From Pilasporangium apinafurcum (taxonomy: Eukaryota; Oomycota; Peronosporomycetes; Pythiales; Pythiaceae), in the NCBI GenBank assembly GCA_001600495.1, contig BCKE01000030.1:223814-287813 (forward strand): a stretch of 64,000 nucleotides of DNA. Reading direction: 5' to 3'. Position 1 is the first letter of the stretch; each line of letters begins with the position of its first letter. Of the stretch, positions 20,201 to 35,200 are shown in pieces. The translations under genes were made by a program, and so were the position numbers. Under the pieces are notes generated by a model. It saw only the letters and a program-made list of their open reading frames with translations, did no database searches and had not been told where the DNA came from.

Positions 20201-23200
20201 CTGCCTGCAGCGATGCCGTAAGGATGCGCATTTCGTTTTCATGCTCGTGCTTTAAACGACTAAGTTCCTGTTGCGCGTGTTGCTGCAGTTGAACCGCTTC
20301 TTCTTGCTTCTTGGTCGCCAGTGCCTCCGCTTGCTTTGCTAGCATCTGTAGCTCTTCTTCTTGTTTTCGGCGAATTTCTTCCCACGCCTGTTTCTCTTTT
20401 GCATCGAGTTCTGCCAACAACGCTTGCTTTTCGTTCGCTTCCTGGTCTCTCTCAGTTGCTTCATCCAACACCTCCGCTTCTCGCATCTCCTGCTCCTGTG
20501 GTAATGAAGCTGAAGTCTTCATTGACTTCAGCTGTTTTCGTTTCGCAATCCGATCCTGTAGTGTCTTTTCCATTCGAGAGCGCTCGGCGTCCAGTTTTTG
20601 CTTCAGTTTCGTCGTTTCTTCTTCGTGCAATTGTTTGCATGCAAGCAACAATTTCTCCATTTCTTGGGCATTCTTCTTTGCGGCATCCTGTACAGCAACA
20701 GTCACTTCCTGCTGCTCCATCATCATTTGTTGGGCTAATTGCGCACGTTCAGCCTCGGTATCCTTCTCAATTTCACGCAATTCGGACGCTTCTTCCTGTT
20801 CCAATGACTGCTCTATCACTTGACGTTCTTCTGAACTGACCTTTGATGCAGCTGCCCGCATGTCGGCCCGTTTTTTGTTCATTCGATCCGCTAGTTTAGC
20901 TTTCTTCAACGCAGCCTCTTGATCTAATGCCTGTATCCGTTCTTTCCATGCATGCGCATGTTCTTGTTGCAGACGTTCAATTTCTTGGTCCGCGTGTCTC
21001 TCTGCCATGACTCCTAGTTGTTCTATCGATCGCGTACTTTTCACGATCGTTTTAAGCGTAACAAGTGCCTTCTCCTTATTCACTTTAGATGCACCAGTAT
21101 TTTTTTTACTCTTCTTCTCAGCAAGTCGATCCTGTAGTTTTTGCTTCTTGCGCTCCATCTCCGTTGCTTCTGTGTCATGTTTATCGCGCCACTGGGTTTC
21201 ATATTCAAGTGCTATGCGTGTGATTTCGGCGGTTTGCGCAGCTTCCATCGCTTTACGAGCTGCATCTGCAGCGGCTACTTCCATGGCTGCGCGATTAATC
21301 TGTTGTGCTACTTCCTGCTCCCGTTCCTGCTGCTTCTTTAATTCTTGTTCCAGCGCATGGATGGCTTGATCTTCCCATTCCTTTTCCAGTTGTGCCATCT
21401 CCATAGAAGCTTCATCGTTTAGCAATTGCTGCGCCTGCTTTACATCTTGCTCCTCCATTCCAGCGAGATCGTTTTCCTTGTCAGCCCTCCGCTTTGCCAG
21501 TTTATCACGTAATCGTTCCTCTTGCAGCTTCTTTTGGGCACTTAATGAAGCACTCAGAGCTTTCAACTCTTTATCGTGCTCACGACGTAACCGATTCAAT
21601 TCATTTTCGGCCAGTTGCTGCTCAGCAAGTGCAGCTTCCTGACGTGCACGGGCGCTCCGTTCCGCTTTCTCGGTGATTCCTTCCAACTCATGGCGCTGCT
21701 TGTCTTTGAGTTCTTTCCATGCTGCTACTTCCTTATCTTCCAGTTCCTTGGACTGCTCGGCAATCGCATGCGCTTCTTCCTGTAACAGCTCGTTGTGAAG
21801 CGCAGTAGCTGCTTCGTTTGATGCTGGTCCAGATGCAATAGCTGCAAGTCTTTGGGCTCGTTTCTTTCCCAGACGGTCTTGTAGTGCTTGCTCTTGCCGT
21901 TGCCGCTCAAGAGAAAGCGCATGCTGCAACTTTCCCGATTCCTCCAGATGATCTTTCTTACATGCCGCTAATAGTGCCTCGATCTCTTCTGTGCTTTTTC
22001 GCGCAGCAACATGCACAGAGTTTACTAGCTGTTGCCGCTCATTGATTGCCTCCATTTCTAAAGCACCTTGCTTCTTACTGATATCGGCTTCGATTGCCTG
22101 AATCTCGCGCAATTCTTCTTCTGCAAGCGCTTGTTCTTTTGCGGACACTTCGTCTGGATTTAATGATGCAAGTTGAGCATCAAGTCTTCTCTGTTTCATT
22201 CGTTCTGCTAATAGCCTTTTGCGCATCTCTGCTTCCAGCTTTAGTTGTTCCAGCCGAGCTTGCTGTCCCTTTAAATGCGCTTCATGAACACGTTGAATCT
22301 CCTTTTCCATATCTGTGGTCTCTACTGTGATTAGTGCATTCTGATCAACAGTTCCTGGCTCGCTTACTTGTGCACTTTTTTTCGCTTTTCTGGTTGCAAT
22401 TCGATCCAAGAGTATGCTTTTTTGATCTAACCTCGAAATTCGTTCTTTTTGGTCTAGCTCCCTCTTATTAGCGTCGTATTCCTGTAAAATTCGATCCACT
22501 ACATCTTGCCGTGCTTCATTCATCTCCTTTAACGCAGCCTCTGCGGCTGCTCTATCAATGGATGCCTGGTGAACGGATGCCACAATCTCTAATTCTCGCA
22601 TTCGCTGTCTCGACATTTCGTCTGCAATGGCTGAGGTAGCACTCGATGTGGACTCAGCCTCAGAAGTCTCTCGAGCTAAGCGTTCTTCGTTCTCTAGTTC
22701 GTTCAGAGCATCTTCGGCTTCCTTTTTGTTCATGTGCATTGAATCTTGAATGATTTGCTCTCTGCGCTTTCGCAAACGTTCAGACAATAATTGTGCTCGC
22801 CGATATTTCTCCGTATCCAAAGCTGCTCGGAGCGCTGCAAGGCTGTCGTCATGCTCTTTTTTAACTCGCCCAAGCTCTGCCTGCGCATCTTGCTCCTTCA
22901 CCATGGTGTCTTCTAGTCGTTTTACCGCCTTTTGTTGAAGTTGCTGGATTTCAGTCTGTATATCCTCGCTCAGTTTCCGGTTGAAATCGCTCCACACTTT
23001 TGTCTCATTTTCTCTAAGGCGCGTCTCCATGTCCTGACGATCTTGTTCGTCAACATCATCGAGATTTTGCTCATCAGCACCAGAAATTCTGCTTCGTTCA
23101 CGCCTTTGTGCTATTCGATCCCGAAGAAGTTGGTTTTGGCGTTTGCGCTCCATTTCGAGAGCTTCTCGCAGTTTGTTCTTTTCTTCTTCGTACTGCTGCC

Positions 23201-26200
23201 TACAAGCTTCCGCTGAGCTCTCTATCTCTTTTCTGCTGTCCGCTGCGGAGTTCACGAGTAATTCCACAGCTTGCTTTTGCTGACGTTCTATTGATTGATC
23301 TATTGATTGCTCAGCTAATGTTCGATCATAATTTATTCGCTGGAGTTCATCTTGCTCATGTTTAACTAGCTCGGATTCAAAATCGGCGATTTCAGCGGGG
23401 TTAAGCTGACCAGTGGATGCTTTGGCTTTCAGCTCAGCCCGTCGCCATTTGAGTTGCTCTGCGAGCTGAGCTTTCTTTAGCCGCGCTTCTTGGTTAAGCT
23501 GATCGTACAAGCCTTTACACGCGCGATTATGCTGATCGTGTAGTTGCCCAATCTTCTGTGAGAGTTCATCAATTGTCCTCTCGCCCTTGACATCAGCATC
23601 AATTAATGATAATGTGTTCCCAACCTCATCTATATTCACCTTTGATTTCGTTCGTCTTGCCCTTAGTCGCTTCTCCAGACGGCGTTTACCCTCAAGCATA
23701 GCAAGGTCATCTTCGCCTTGGATTGCTTTTCTCATGTCATGAAACTCTCTGGTAATTCGTTCAGCTTCTGATCTTCGAGCGGCATCGAGGCCAAGACGAG
23801 CGGCATTGGCAGCTTCCACTTCGATAGTGAGAGTTTGGATCTTGGCGGTGAGTTCATTTTCCTTCTTCTCATCTTTGTCCACCTGCTCTTGAATAGTAGA
23901 TACAGCTTGTGCAGTGAGGGCTTCATCTAGTCGTACTCGTTCAAGCTCTTCCTCTTCGTTAAGCAAGCGATCAATGTCTGATAACGATTCTCCTATCCTC
24001 AGCAGCTCATTTCGTCTTTCTTCTCGTCGTTTTGCTAATCGATCAACTAGTTTGCCTTCTTGGCGTCGTCTTTCTGCAGCTAATGAAGCCTCAAGCGCCG
24101 CTAGACTTTCTGTATGGCGTTCACGCAATGCATCTATTTCTTCATTTGCATGGTCCAGACGTGTTTTGGCAGACGCTGCAAGATCACTCGCTTGCTTATC
24201 AACAACTTGGAACGCCGACTCAAAATCAGCCTGCGTCTTATCGTACAAGTTGGACAGTTGTCGCGTTTCTTCAATGTTAAATGCTTCATCCAACGCTTCG
24301 AGTTGTAATGCTTCCTCTTCGTCTAGCTGATTTTCCAATGCAGCTTTCGCGTCTGAACTAGCACCTACATCCAATTGGTTTATTTCTTGTTGCCGACGTT
24401 TTATCAACCGATCCCGTAGCGCATCAGCTGCGCGTTGGCGCTCAAGTTTTTGATTCTCACGAAGTGCATCTAGATCTTGACGATAACTCGCTTGACAGGA
24501 TGCTAACCTCTTCTGCAATTCCTCGGAACTGAGGTTGCACGCATCTTCAATGGATTTTGCGATAAACTCCATTTTTTCCGTAAAGTCTTTATCTAGACGG
24601 GCTTTTTGATCAATTATATCAATCGAAATCTTTGCCAGCTCCTGTTCTTCTTCAGTTGACAGCAAGCGCGCTGCTTCTTCTTCAGCTAATGGATTACCAG
24701 ATTGTTGTTGAGCCTTTAGGTTTTCTGCACGCTTTCGACGCATTCTCTCCGCTAATTGTGCTTTTCGCAATGCTCCTTCATCCTTCAGTTGTTGCTGCTG
24801 TTCCTGCCATACTTTCAGATGCTGCTCACTTATCTCTTTAATCTGACGCTCGATTTCTGTTGCAAGTGCATCCATTGCAGTAGTGATCTCTGGAGCAGTG
24901 GCTGCAGATGACTGTGAATTCGGTGACAACAAAGACGAATTTGCCAGTACAGAAGCTTGGAACCCAATCATCTTCTTTCTAGCAGTCGCAAGTCGTTGAA
25001 TTAACCTTCGTTTTGGTGCTACATGATCTAGATCGATCTTTTGTACACTATGTGAAGGTTGGTTATCTATAAATTCGCCTGCTCTTTCACCTTTCGCTTG
25101 TCGAATTGAATTTAGAGTAGCTTGTGCCGCTGCAGCATCAATTAACGCTTGATACCGCTGTGCAAGGAGAGTTTTTTGTTGATCTATTTGTTTGTCTCGT
25201 TCTTCACTGATAGCTAATTGAGTTTGCACATCCAGATGATCTTCCAAGCGATGCCTCTCTCGCTGCTCTTGCTCTTGAATAATTTGCTCTGCTTTCAATG
25301 CCTCCGCTGATTCCATCTCAGCTAAATTTTGTTGTTGACGCCGTTGCATCATCCGCTGTTGTAATCTCTGTTCCTGACGTAGCTTTTCTGCTCGAAGTGC
25401 TGAATTTAGTATTACGATCGCGTCCGCACTTTCTCGTCTTAGTCTGTCAAGTTCCTCATCAATATAGTGCAGTTGGTCCTTCGCTCTGAGTTCTAAAGCA
25501 GTAGATTTCTCTTCCAAATTTGCCAACACTTGCCGTGTATTTTGTTCCTGCTTAACCAGTAAATCATTCAATGCATCGGACTCAGCTGCTGCCAGGCTCT
25601 GGTCCAGTAATTGCAATTGCTCTTGGTCCTGCGCAAAATCAGACTCCACACCACCTCCACCATGTTTGGCTTTTTTGGCATTCAAGCGCTCACGTAATGC
25701 ACTCATCTGTCTGTTTCGCTCTTGTATCAGGGCTGCCTTAAGTTTGTCTGATTCTAGTTCGTAATTTTGTCGGCATTGCTGAAGGAGGTGCTGGACTTCG
25801 TCTGCGCTATCATTAATCGCATGTTCCAAAGCAGTAGCAAGCAAATATTCGTCCTTTTGAAGTTCCTGTTCCATCGATGCCTGTTTGCTTCGAAAATCAG
25901 ACAATATAGTTGCCAGTGCTTGTTGTTCTTCTTCATCCAGAAGTTGCTGGTGCTCACTTAATTGTTCTTCTTGATCCGCTGTACTCATGCCTACCTTAGT
26001 TAATCCTTCGCCAGAAGGAAAAGTCAGAGTCTTTCCACGGCGTTTCATCTTTTCTGACAGTGCCAGTTTACGCGCTGTTTGTTCATTTTCCAGTTCTCGC
26101 TGCCTCTCTAGCCATGCCAGTTTGTATTCACGCTTCAGCTTCTCCAATTCTGGAGTGATCTCTCTTAGTATTGTTCCAGGCATGTTTTCCGCTAACCCAT

Positions 26201-29200
26201 CGAGTTGTTGAATGTTCTGGGCAAAACGATCGCGAAATAGGTCAAAGTCTTTGCCAGCAATTGCAACAGCCTCGTCATCGAGAGCTGGGAATAATTCTTT
26301 CGCCTCAATCGCGGTTCCAAATGTTGGCACGCTATTGCTTGTCTGAAGCAGCTCATTATTCTTCTTTCGAATCAACGCTAATCCAGCATTAGCTGCTTCC
26401 ACTGCAATCGTTGCCTGGGTCACTTCATCTTCCGCTTGAGCAAGAAGTTTAGCGTACTTGCTCGTATGCTCATTCAATAATTGATCCGAGTGAGCGAGTA
26501 GCTGATCTTCCAAGTCGTCACGTGGTAGTGTACCGCCCGGTATAGTCTCCAATCGTTGCCGTTCACCTGTAATTATCTCTGGGAGCGCACTAATAGCTTG
26601 TTGATGATCAAGTTTCAACCTATTTATCTCTGCCTGAGCTTCCACCAGTTCTGCTATTGCTACCTGGTACTGCATCTGTGCTTTCTCTTCCGCAACCTGC
26701 AAAGCTTGTACCAGTGCTTCGTGATCTTTGCCCAAAACCATCATTTCGATGCGTTGCCTCTCTTGCTCTATTGCATCATCCTGTCTTGCATCCATGTCAT
26801 CCTGTTTCTTTACAACTTCCTCCAATAAAGTTTCTTTCTTTACGGCAAGTTCGCGTTCAAGTTTTGCCAGCTCTTCCTTTTCTTGTGTTCTAATCACTGC
26901 GAGGTCTGCATTTGAGTCGACAGTGGAGCGTATTGCACGTTGTTTCCGTTCTAGTCGCTTCACAAGTTGTTTCTTCCGTAATGCCTGCTCTTGATTCAGC
27001 AATTCGAGTTGGTCATTCCATGCGGCTGCATATACTTCGTTCAAATTTTCGATAATATCCTCGTTTCCTGTGTCGTCCTCGTCCCTGCTTACATCTTCTG
27101 GTTCTTCAAGTGGACCCTCTGCGTCACCTACTTCATCATTAAAATCCAGTTCTTCCAAATAGCTTTCATCTGCCATGGATACGGCAGATGAGAATTCTTG
27201 CTCCAATTTCGCTAATTCTTGCAAATACTCGTTTTCAATCTCTTGCTCTTCCTGTTGGAAATGTGTTTCTAGTTGCTTTGCCTGTTGTTCATGCTGCGCT
27301 TTGATAACAAGAGCTTGCTCTTGCTGCTGAATATACCGATTTTGTTCTTGTTTATCCTGCAATAGTGCGCGTGCACTCAGCATCGTCGTCAGTTCTACTT
27401 CGTTCTTCTTTGCTTCAACATTGACTGAAGACTCCACTTTAAGTAAGTCTAGCGCTAGATCGTCCAGTAACCGTTCTTTTTCCTCGGCTGAAAGATTGGG
27501 AAAGGCCGTGTCCAGTGTATGAGCATAGTCTTCGCGGATTTGTGCATTGTTTTGCGCATGAAAATGCGCTTCTTGAGCTGCTTCTTTGCGTAAAACTGCT
27601 AGTGCGTTCGCTTCTCGCGCAGCCTGAAGTTTCTTTAAGTTTGAACGATCGGCGTGTTGTCGTGCTGGTAGGTCTGCGGTGGGGGCTGGCATTGAAGACG
27701 TTAGCTCGTCCCAATTTGGCCAATGTGCTGTCGAAAGCGACTGAGTGTGATCAAAGATACCAGTCGGTGCAGATGTTGTAAGGTTGTGAAGCTGGGTTGT
27801 CAGTTGAACCAACATATCCTTGATCTGAAACAGGGTATCATCCCGTAGTTTTTGTATACTCTCATCTTTTCCGAGCGCTTGATCTAGTTTCTGCTGTTCA
27901 GCCGCGCGATTCCTTTCAGCATCGAGAAAAGCCGCTTGTCGTCGTTTAGCGTCTTCGACTGCGGCGCCAAGTGCTTTTTCAGCAGTCTGTGCACTCGTCT
28001 TGTACTTGAGCACCTTCGCATTTCCCTTTTGTATTTTCGCATTCATTTTGGCTGCTCCTTTGGCTACCTCCTTGAGTAATTTACCCAAACGTTCCTCTGT
28101 CTGCATCTTCAGTGCGCGTTCCTTGGAAGGATTTTGCTCTTCTCGAACCTCGTTTAATGCTTTCCGGAATTCGGTTTCTATTTCATCAACTGCTCTGTCA
28201 AGTTGCGATATCGCGGCGCCAAATCGATGTAAACTACTCAGTGATGAATGAAATGCTTCGTCTTCATTATTCTGCGCCTTCATAACGTCATCATAGAGTT
28301 CGAGCAGTTTCTTTATTTCATCATTGGTCGGGGCTTCTACAGCAAGTGCATCTTGGACACTTTCTTGGGAAGCTTCTACCACGAATGTTCCTATCTCTCG
28401 ACGAACTTTTTCCGCTTCAGCAATTTGGATCACCGATGAACTTGTCATCACATCCGGATCGGAGCATAATAATGCTTTTAGATCTCCAAGTGCAGTTTGT
28501 ATCGTTTCTAAACGGCTGATAGGTAGTGTTGTTGTCTCAGGTTGCTCGTCCTTGTGGTGCCCATGTGCTGGGTCATAGAGAGGGCTAGCTATTTCAGATA
28601 TCATGCTTGATGTCAGTTCAGGCAAGTGATGTCCCCAGTTCTCGACGTCTTGAAGAAGATGAACGAGATCGTTCATCGCGCGATCTTTCCGCCTTTCGAA
28701 GCGCTTGCGACCGATGAGTTCATGCTCGAGATTATCCAGAAGAAATCTAGACTTGTACACAATCGGACTCGCATCTTGTCGTGGAGATCGCATCGCCGTT
28801 TCGCCTGCATCATGACCGAGATTGTTGACGATCTGACTTGTCTCTTCAGGATTTGAACCTTCGTAGTCTCGTATTGCTAATGCGGAGCTGGGTCCTGCAG
28901 GAGATGAAATTGATGATGCAACAAGAGCATTGACGAACAGACGCTTCAACTCAGCTGTCTCAGCTCGAAGATGTTTTTGAAGCTTTTTTCCATCGCCTTT
29001 TTGTTCTTCAAACCATTTTGCCACCGATTCATGATGAAACTGTAAGCGATCAACCAATTCACGCAAATCTAAATCTTCTTCATTCCAACGCCCAAGGTCA
29101 GCTTCATACTCTCCGGTGGCAGTCTTTGTATCGAACGTCTCGTCAGTTACATCATCAAGGCGCATCATTGGAAGTGGATGTGTCGAAGTTGAGGTTATTC

Positions 29201-32200
29201 CGGTACTTAAAATTGGAGTTCGAGTGTGCTGATTGTTAACAGCAGCCACCGATCCTTTGGAATGCATCGATCCAAGATCGGTTTGCTTGCTCTTTGCTCG
29301 ATAACCTGCCAGTTTTTTGTTCAAAGCTAAAGTCGCCCAACTCTTGGTGCGGAAGTAGTAGAGTCCTGCGATGATGGCAGTCACCATGCCGAACACTCCA
29401 CCCAATAAGCCTGCTATAAGTCCCCAATCTGGCGCTAGGATAATGTCATCGGTACGGCGTTTTGCGCTCACAGAGATCAAATTCTGAGCGTTCAGTGGGA
29501 CAATCGGAGCTTCCGTAGGGCATGACGTGCCTTGCTTCATGACGGTAATAACAGTCCGCGCGGCGCTATTGATAGAGTTACCAAACACATACGTCCCAGC
29601 GGTTGTGAAGGTAAATGCGAATGCTGTCACCAAACTTTCGTTCGCTTTGACTTTGGTGGCCAGTGCACGGAAAGCGCCGTAATCGAAGCTCGGGTTGGTG
29701 TTGAGCATCGAATCTTTCATATAGATCGGATACGATTGCGGTACGGAAAGATCAAACAGAATGCCATCGTTGACCGTGAGGCAGACCATCGGGTTTGAGA
29801 TCAACTGGGAATTTGCAGATGATGACGCTAATCGCCGTCGCTTAGATGATGAGGATGATAACTGAGAGACAACAGATGGAATCTCGTATGAACCCCTAAA
29901 GCCTCCCGTCTGGATGGACAAAGAGTGCAATTGGCAGTCGTCTGTGGTGCATGATACTTTCGAAACAATCCCACTACTTGTTTCAGCTTTGGCAGAAAGT
30001 GGATCCACTTCACCGGTCGTAGGATCGTATAGTTGCAATTCTCCTGTACTACTATTGACTCGAATTTGAATAGCCGTGGCCCGGCATGTTTTGTCACAAA
30101 TAGTGTCGAGATCGGGCTGTTTATCGCATTGACAGAGACCTAAAGACGTGACGTATGTCCCTGTACCATTGTTGCAACTTTTCTCGCACGAGACAGCTGA
30201 GGCTGAGATGCAGGATCCAGAATCGGAGCGAATTTGATTACTTCCACAGCGATCGTAAACAATCGGTTGACAATCAACGTCATCGTCTTCATCGCTACGG
30301 AGGATCAAATCTTGATCGTAGAACTCGTAACCAGGTTCACAAATACAATATCCATCCGACATCTGGAACGCGCGATGGTTACCGATGCAGGTGCATTGAG
30401 TGGCTCCTGCAGTGGAGAAAGAACTGGTGGAGCACGGTAAGCAACTCGGTTGACCGATCAAATTCTGATACGAGTTCTCTGGACAAGGAAGGCAAGCTGA
30501 GGAGTTGATCGCAAAATAATTTGGTTGATACGTTCCCACTGGACATGGTATTTCAGCAGAACTGCCTGCAGGACAATAATAACCTGGTGGGCAGCGATAT
30601 CCGTTATCCGTCTCGAGTGACATAGGTCGATCGGATTTGGTTGCACCGATGCAAACGTAACCTTCGGTACAAATTTCGCATATTGAGCGATTGGAGTCGA
30701 TGCCGTAGGTCCCAGGTGGACACACCTCACACGCATCTTGCAAAGTTGTGTATGCTCCATGAAGCGGTGGTACTCGTCCGACATATCCCAGCGGACATGG
30801 AAGTTCTGAGGCTGAACCACTCGGACAGTAATGGCCATGTGTGCAAATTGTAGGAATATCAACAGACATCGCACAGTAATATCCTTCGGGGCAAACTATT
30901 GGAGTTGAACTGTTGTACGGACAGTAGCTGCCAGCTGTACAGACGATCGGCTCCCCGGACCCCTCGGGGCAATAGAATTTACTGGCGCAAACTGTCGGCT
31001 CCACCGTTCCTAATCCACAGAACGATCCTCCAACACACGACCAGCAATCAGCCGCACTTTTTCCGCGTACAATAGCTCGGTAGCTCGCTACTGGACACTC
31101 CCTAGGAGAACTCTCACCACGCAGACAGAAATGGCCAGGTGGGCAATCGTATGGCGTCGGATCGACGATTCCCGTCCGATTGCACAGCTTTCCAGCATCA
31201 CACGGCAAGCAGTCTTCCAATGTAGACTTTCCTGTATATGGGTTGTATGTGCCGGCAGGACACGGTAATGCACCCACTCCATATGGGCAATACCAACCTG
31301 CTAAGCAAGCGACGGTGTCAGCGCCGTTATCACAGTTCATCCCAGCGGGACAAGGGGCACAATCTTCAACTCTGGATGCATGGGTTTCTAAGCGTGCAGT
31401 GCCATTTGGGCAGGGTTCGGGATCTAACACACCCTCAGGGCAGTAGTGGCCAATAGGGCAAGGACCACCTAATTCCAGTGCTGTTACATCCACTAAATCG
31501 CTTTGACTATCAAATGTGTGGGCCGATGGATTCGGTTCTCCGTTGTATAGCTTGCAATAGTATCCAGCTGCACAGGACGCAGTCATTGTTCCACCTACGC
31601 AGTATTTCCCTGCTCCACACGGTGCGCATTGCATTGGATTCTCGAGACCAGTTTGGTGACCATATGTCCCATTGGGACAAAGTAGAGGTTCCAGCGCCCC
31701 TTCCGGACAGTAAAATCGCTCTGGACAGGCTATGGGTGTCGTCGCATTTGTATCGCAATATCCGCCAGCGGGACAAACGATGCAACTGCTTTGCTTCATG
31801 CGGTCGTTGTACGTCCCTTTTGCACACTGCAATTGCACACTTGAGCCTTCAGGACAATAGTAACCTTGATCACAGACACGACCACTGTAGCCATCAGTAG
31901 GTGTTGGCAACCATGCTCCACCAGTGCATATATGACCTTCTCCACACAACCCACCGGTCACTCCATCTGTTGGTGTCGGCTCTACAGCACCGTTAACACA
32001 GTAATAACCAGGTGCACAGTCTCCTGTCGGTTCGTAAGTAGATGACTGACCCGAACAGAACTTTCCTGGAGGACAAAGTGCACACTCAGCTGGTCCAGCC
32101 AACGCGGTCTGATTCCCAAACGTCCCCGCCAAGCATGGATATGAAGTAGCTGATGGCGTCTGAAACGGACAATAATATCCTCGTGGACACTTGACTGGTG

Positions 32201-35200
32201 TAATTGTTCCTTGCTCGCAGTAATAACGCTCGGGGCAGATTTTGCACAATGCGAGACCAATTTCGTCACTGAAAGATCCAGCCGGACAGAGCTTGGGTTC
32301 GGAAGATCCCTCTGGACATTCGTAGCCCTTGGGACAGCGCTGAGTCGCCTCACGCTCGCCGCCAGTGCAAATATACCCTGCTTTACATTTCTCGTAAGGG
32401 GTGACAACCCCTGATGCCGTACAGAGAAATCCTGGTGGACAAGGAAAACAATCACTGACTCGCGCGTTTTGAGTGTTGTATGAAAATGTGCCTGGTGGAC
32501 AAGGTATGGGATTGCTTGTATTTTGTGGGCAATAGTGACCTGGAGTGCACACATTACCGATCATCCCGAGGGAATTGTTTTGTCCCGTTGGCGTAGCAGT
32601 GTAAGATCCTTGGATGCAGTAAAAGCCTTCATCACATGGTAACGCTTGTTCTGTATTCGTGGAGGAGCAATAATAGCCAGCACCGCAGACGATGGGCACC
32701 GCCGATCCTTCAGGACAGTTGGTTCCAGGTAGACATGGTCCACCCGTAGCAGTCGTTGTGGATGGTGTACTTGTTGCAGAGCCACCAGAGCAGTAAAAGC
32801 CGCTCTTGCAAGGTCCAGTTGGTTTAGTAGCAGCATAACTGTCGACATATGTGCCGCCAGGCGCTGGGTTGCATTGTGAGATACTCTGAAGCCCCATAGC
32901 ATTACCAAACGTCCCCGGTGGACATGGATATTGTACATTTCTCTCTGTACCTTCAGGGCAGTAATAACCTTGCGGACACGAGCTCTCGAGGTAACCAGTG
33001 CTTCCTAATGGACAGAAGTACCCTGGTGGACATGGTGTGCATATCTCAGAGGCTGACTCATTTGTATAGCTGCCTTCTGGGCACAGCTTTGGTGAAACTG
33101 AACCTTCAGAGCAGTAAGACCCTTTTGGACACAAATTCCCACCAAATGCGATCCCGTTCACTTCCATCACACCATCGGAAGGATTTCTCACTATATTATT
33201 GCGCTTGCAAAAGAAGCCGGCTTCGCAAGGTCCACTGGGCTCGACGAGTCCTAAATCAGCACAGAACATCCCTTCATCACAGAATACACATTCCTGAGTA
33301 CTTGTGAGACCCACTTCATTGGAATATGTGCCTCGTGGACACGCAATTGGCACATAAGTGCCTTCAGGACAGTAGTTTCCTACGGGACATGGGTGGGTTT
33401 CATTTGCAGAGGTTTTGCCGAATTGATTCTCGGATCGTGGTGGACAGAACGACCCAGGAGCACATGGTCCAGATGGTTCCTCCATCCCTTCACTCTCACA
33501 ATACAACCCAGGTGAGCATTCGAGGCATTCCGTGACCATCGTGAGCTTGGTCAAATCGCTATAGGTTCCGACAGGACAAGGTACTGGGGTACCAGTTGTA
33601 CCTGGCGGGCAATAGTGACCCATTGGACAGTCAAAATAGCGATCTGTGGTTTCGCCATCGCAGTAGAAGCCTTCTGGACACTCATTGCACTGGCTTTGAC
33701 CTGGAATGGCTGCATAAGTTCCTGCAAAACACTTGATAGGATCGATGGTAGCCTCAGGACAATAGAAACCAGCTGGACAGATATTCCCAGTCACACCATC
33801 ATTTGGGGTTGCCACTGACGCACTCGAAGTACAGAAATAACCTGAGCTGCATACACCAGTTGAGCTTATTAGTGCTGTTCCGCTGCAGTAGTGACCACCT
33901 GGACACAATGTACACGAACTCAAACTCGTTCCCCCTGTTATGGATCTATAGGTCCCATTTGGACATTGAACTCCGGCAACCGATCCTTCTGGACAGTAAT
34001 GACCAACCGGGCAAACAGCACCAAAGTCTTGAGCCATTGGATTCGCGACTGGCGAGCTTCCTGAACAGAAAAAACCCTCAAAACACTTTCCACTCGGCTG
34101 AGATAAACCATAGGAATCACAATAAGATCCAGCTGGACATGGTATACATTGAGCTTGTTCTACTAGTCCTTCGAGATTTGCGTATGTGCCTGGAGGACAC
34201 TTGACCGGCAGGCTCGTTCCTTTTGGACAGTAGTTTCCTGTTGGGCACAACGTGGGATTAATTGTCGCAGGAAGTCCGCAATAAAATCCTCCTGGGCAGT
34301 CCACGCATCGTTCTTGCATCGCATACAAATTGAATTGGCCAGGTGGACATGGAGAAGGTGCGACAGAGCCATTAAGTGAGAAATATCCTGCTGGAGTAGG
34401 ATTTTGCGTAGGCGTGGTTGCTCCACCGGTACAGTAATACCCAGCAAAGCAAATACCGGTCGGGAGGTACAATCCAGGCATCTCACAATACTGCCCAGCA
34501 GTGCAGAGAACACATTGAGTTTGAGTTTCCAAGCCGGTGACATTGTTGAATGTCCCAGCAGGGCATAAAGTAGGAAGTGCAGATCCCAATGGACAATACG
34601 CGCCCTGAGGGCAAGGAGCTCCAATATGTCGCGTTGTGACACCAAAGAGCGATGACTCGAAATTCATTGGTGCAGACGTGTAGGCCCCGAGTGTACAGTA
34701 ATAGCCTGGGTCGCATAATCCTCGAGGTGTAGTGAGTGCTGTAGAATCGCAATAACTTCCTGGTGGACAGAGCAGGCAATCTTCAACCTGTTTTAGCCCT
34801 GTCGCATTGGAATATGATCCTATAGGACATGGCTCTGGATTAGAAATACCAGTGCGGCAATAATAACCTACTGGGCATGTAATCGGGTAGGCTGAGCCTT
34901 TGGGGCAAAATGCCCCCGCCACACACAATGCGCAATCCGCTTCACTCTGTCCCCTCGTGCGGTTCAAATAATACCTCGCCGGACAAGGGACTTGAGTTCT
35001 TGAGGTGGATCGAATCGGGCAGTAGAATCCTGGTGCACATTCCCCTGTCGGAGCGAGTGAGCCTTCGAGGCTGAAATATCCTGCTGGAGTTGGTACGCAG
35101 TCATCCATGTTATCCTGACCCGTGAAGTTGCTGTACGTGCCAGCAGGACAAATGATTGGCGCAGGTGTAGCTGTTGGACAGAAATACCCTCGCGGGCATG

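Noticed and set aside
19559-20839. Ser/Leu-rich + strand frames opposite the coiled-coil tail
   Set aside because: Composition is the complement of Gln/Glu/Lys-rich coding sequence; hydrophobic runs here are artefacts, not membrane proteins.
28845-28865. GGTTCAAATCC match in the giant gene
   Set aside because: Coding sequence (SNPEE segment) and no A-box at the proper distance; chance match.
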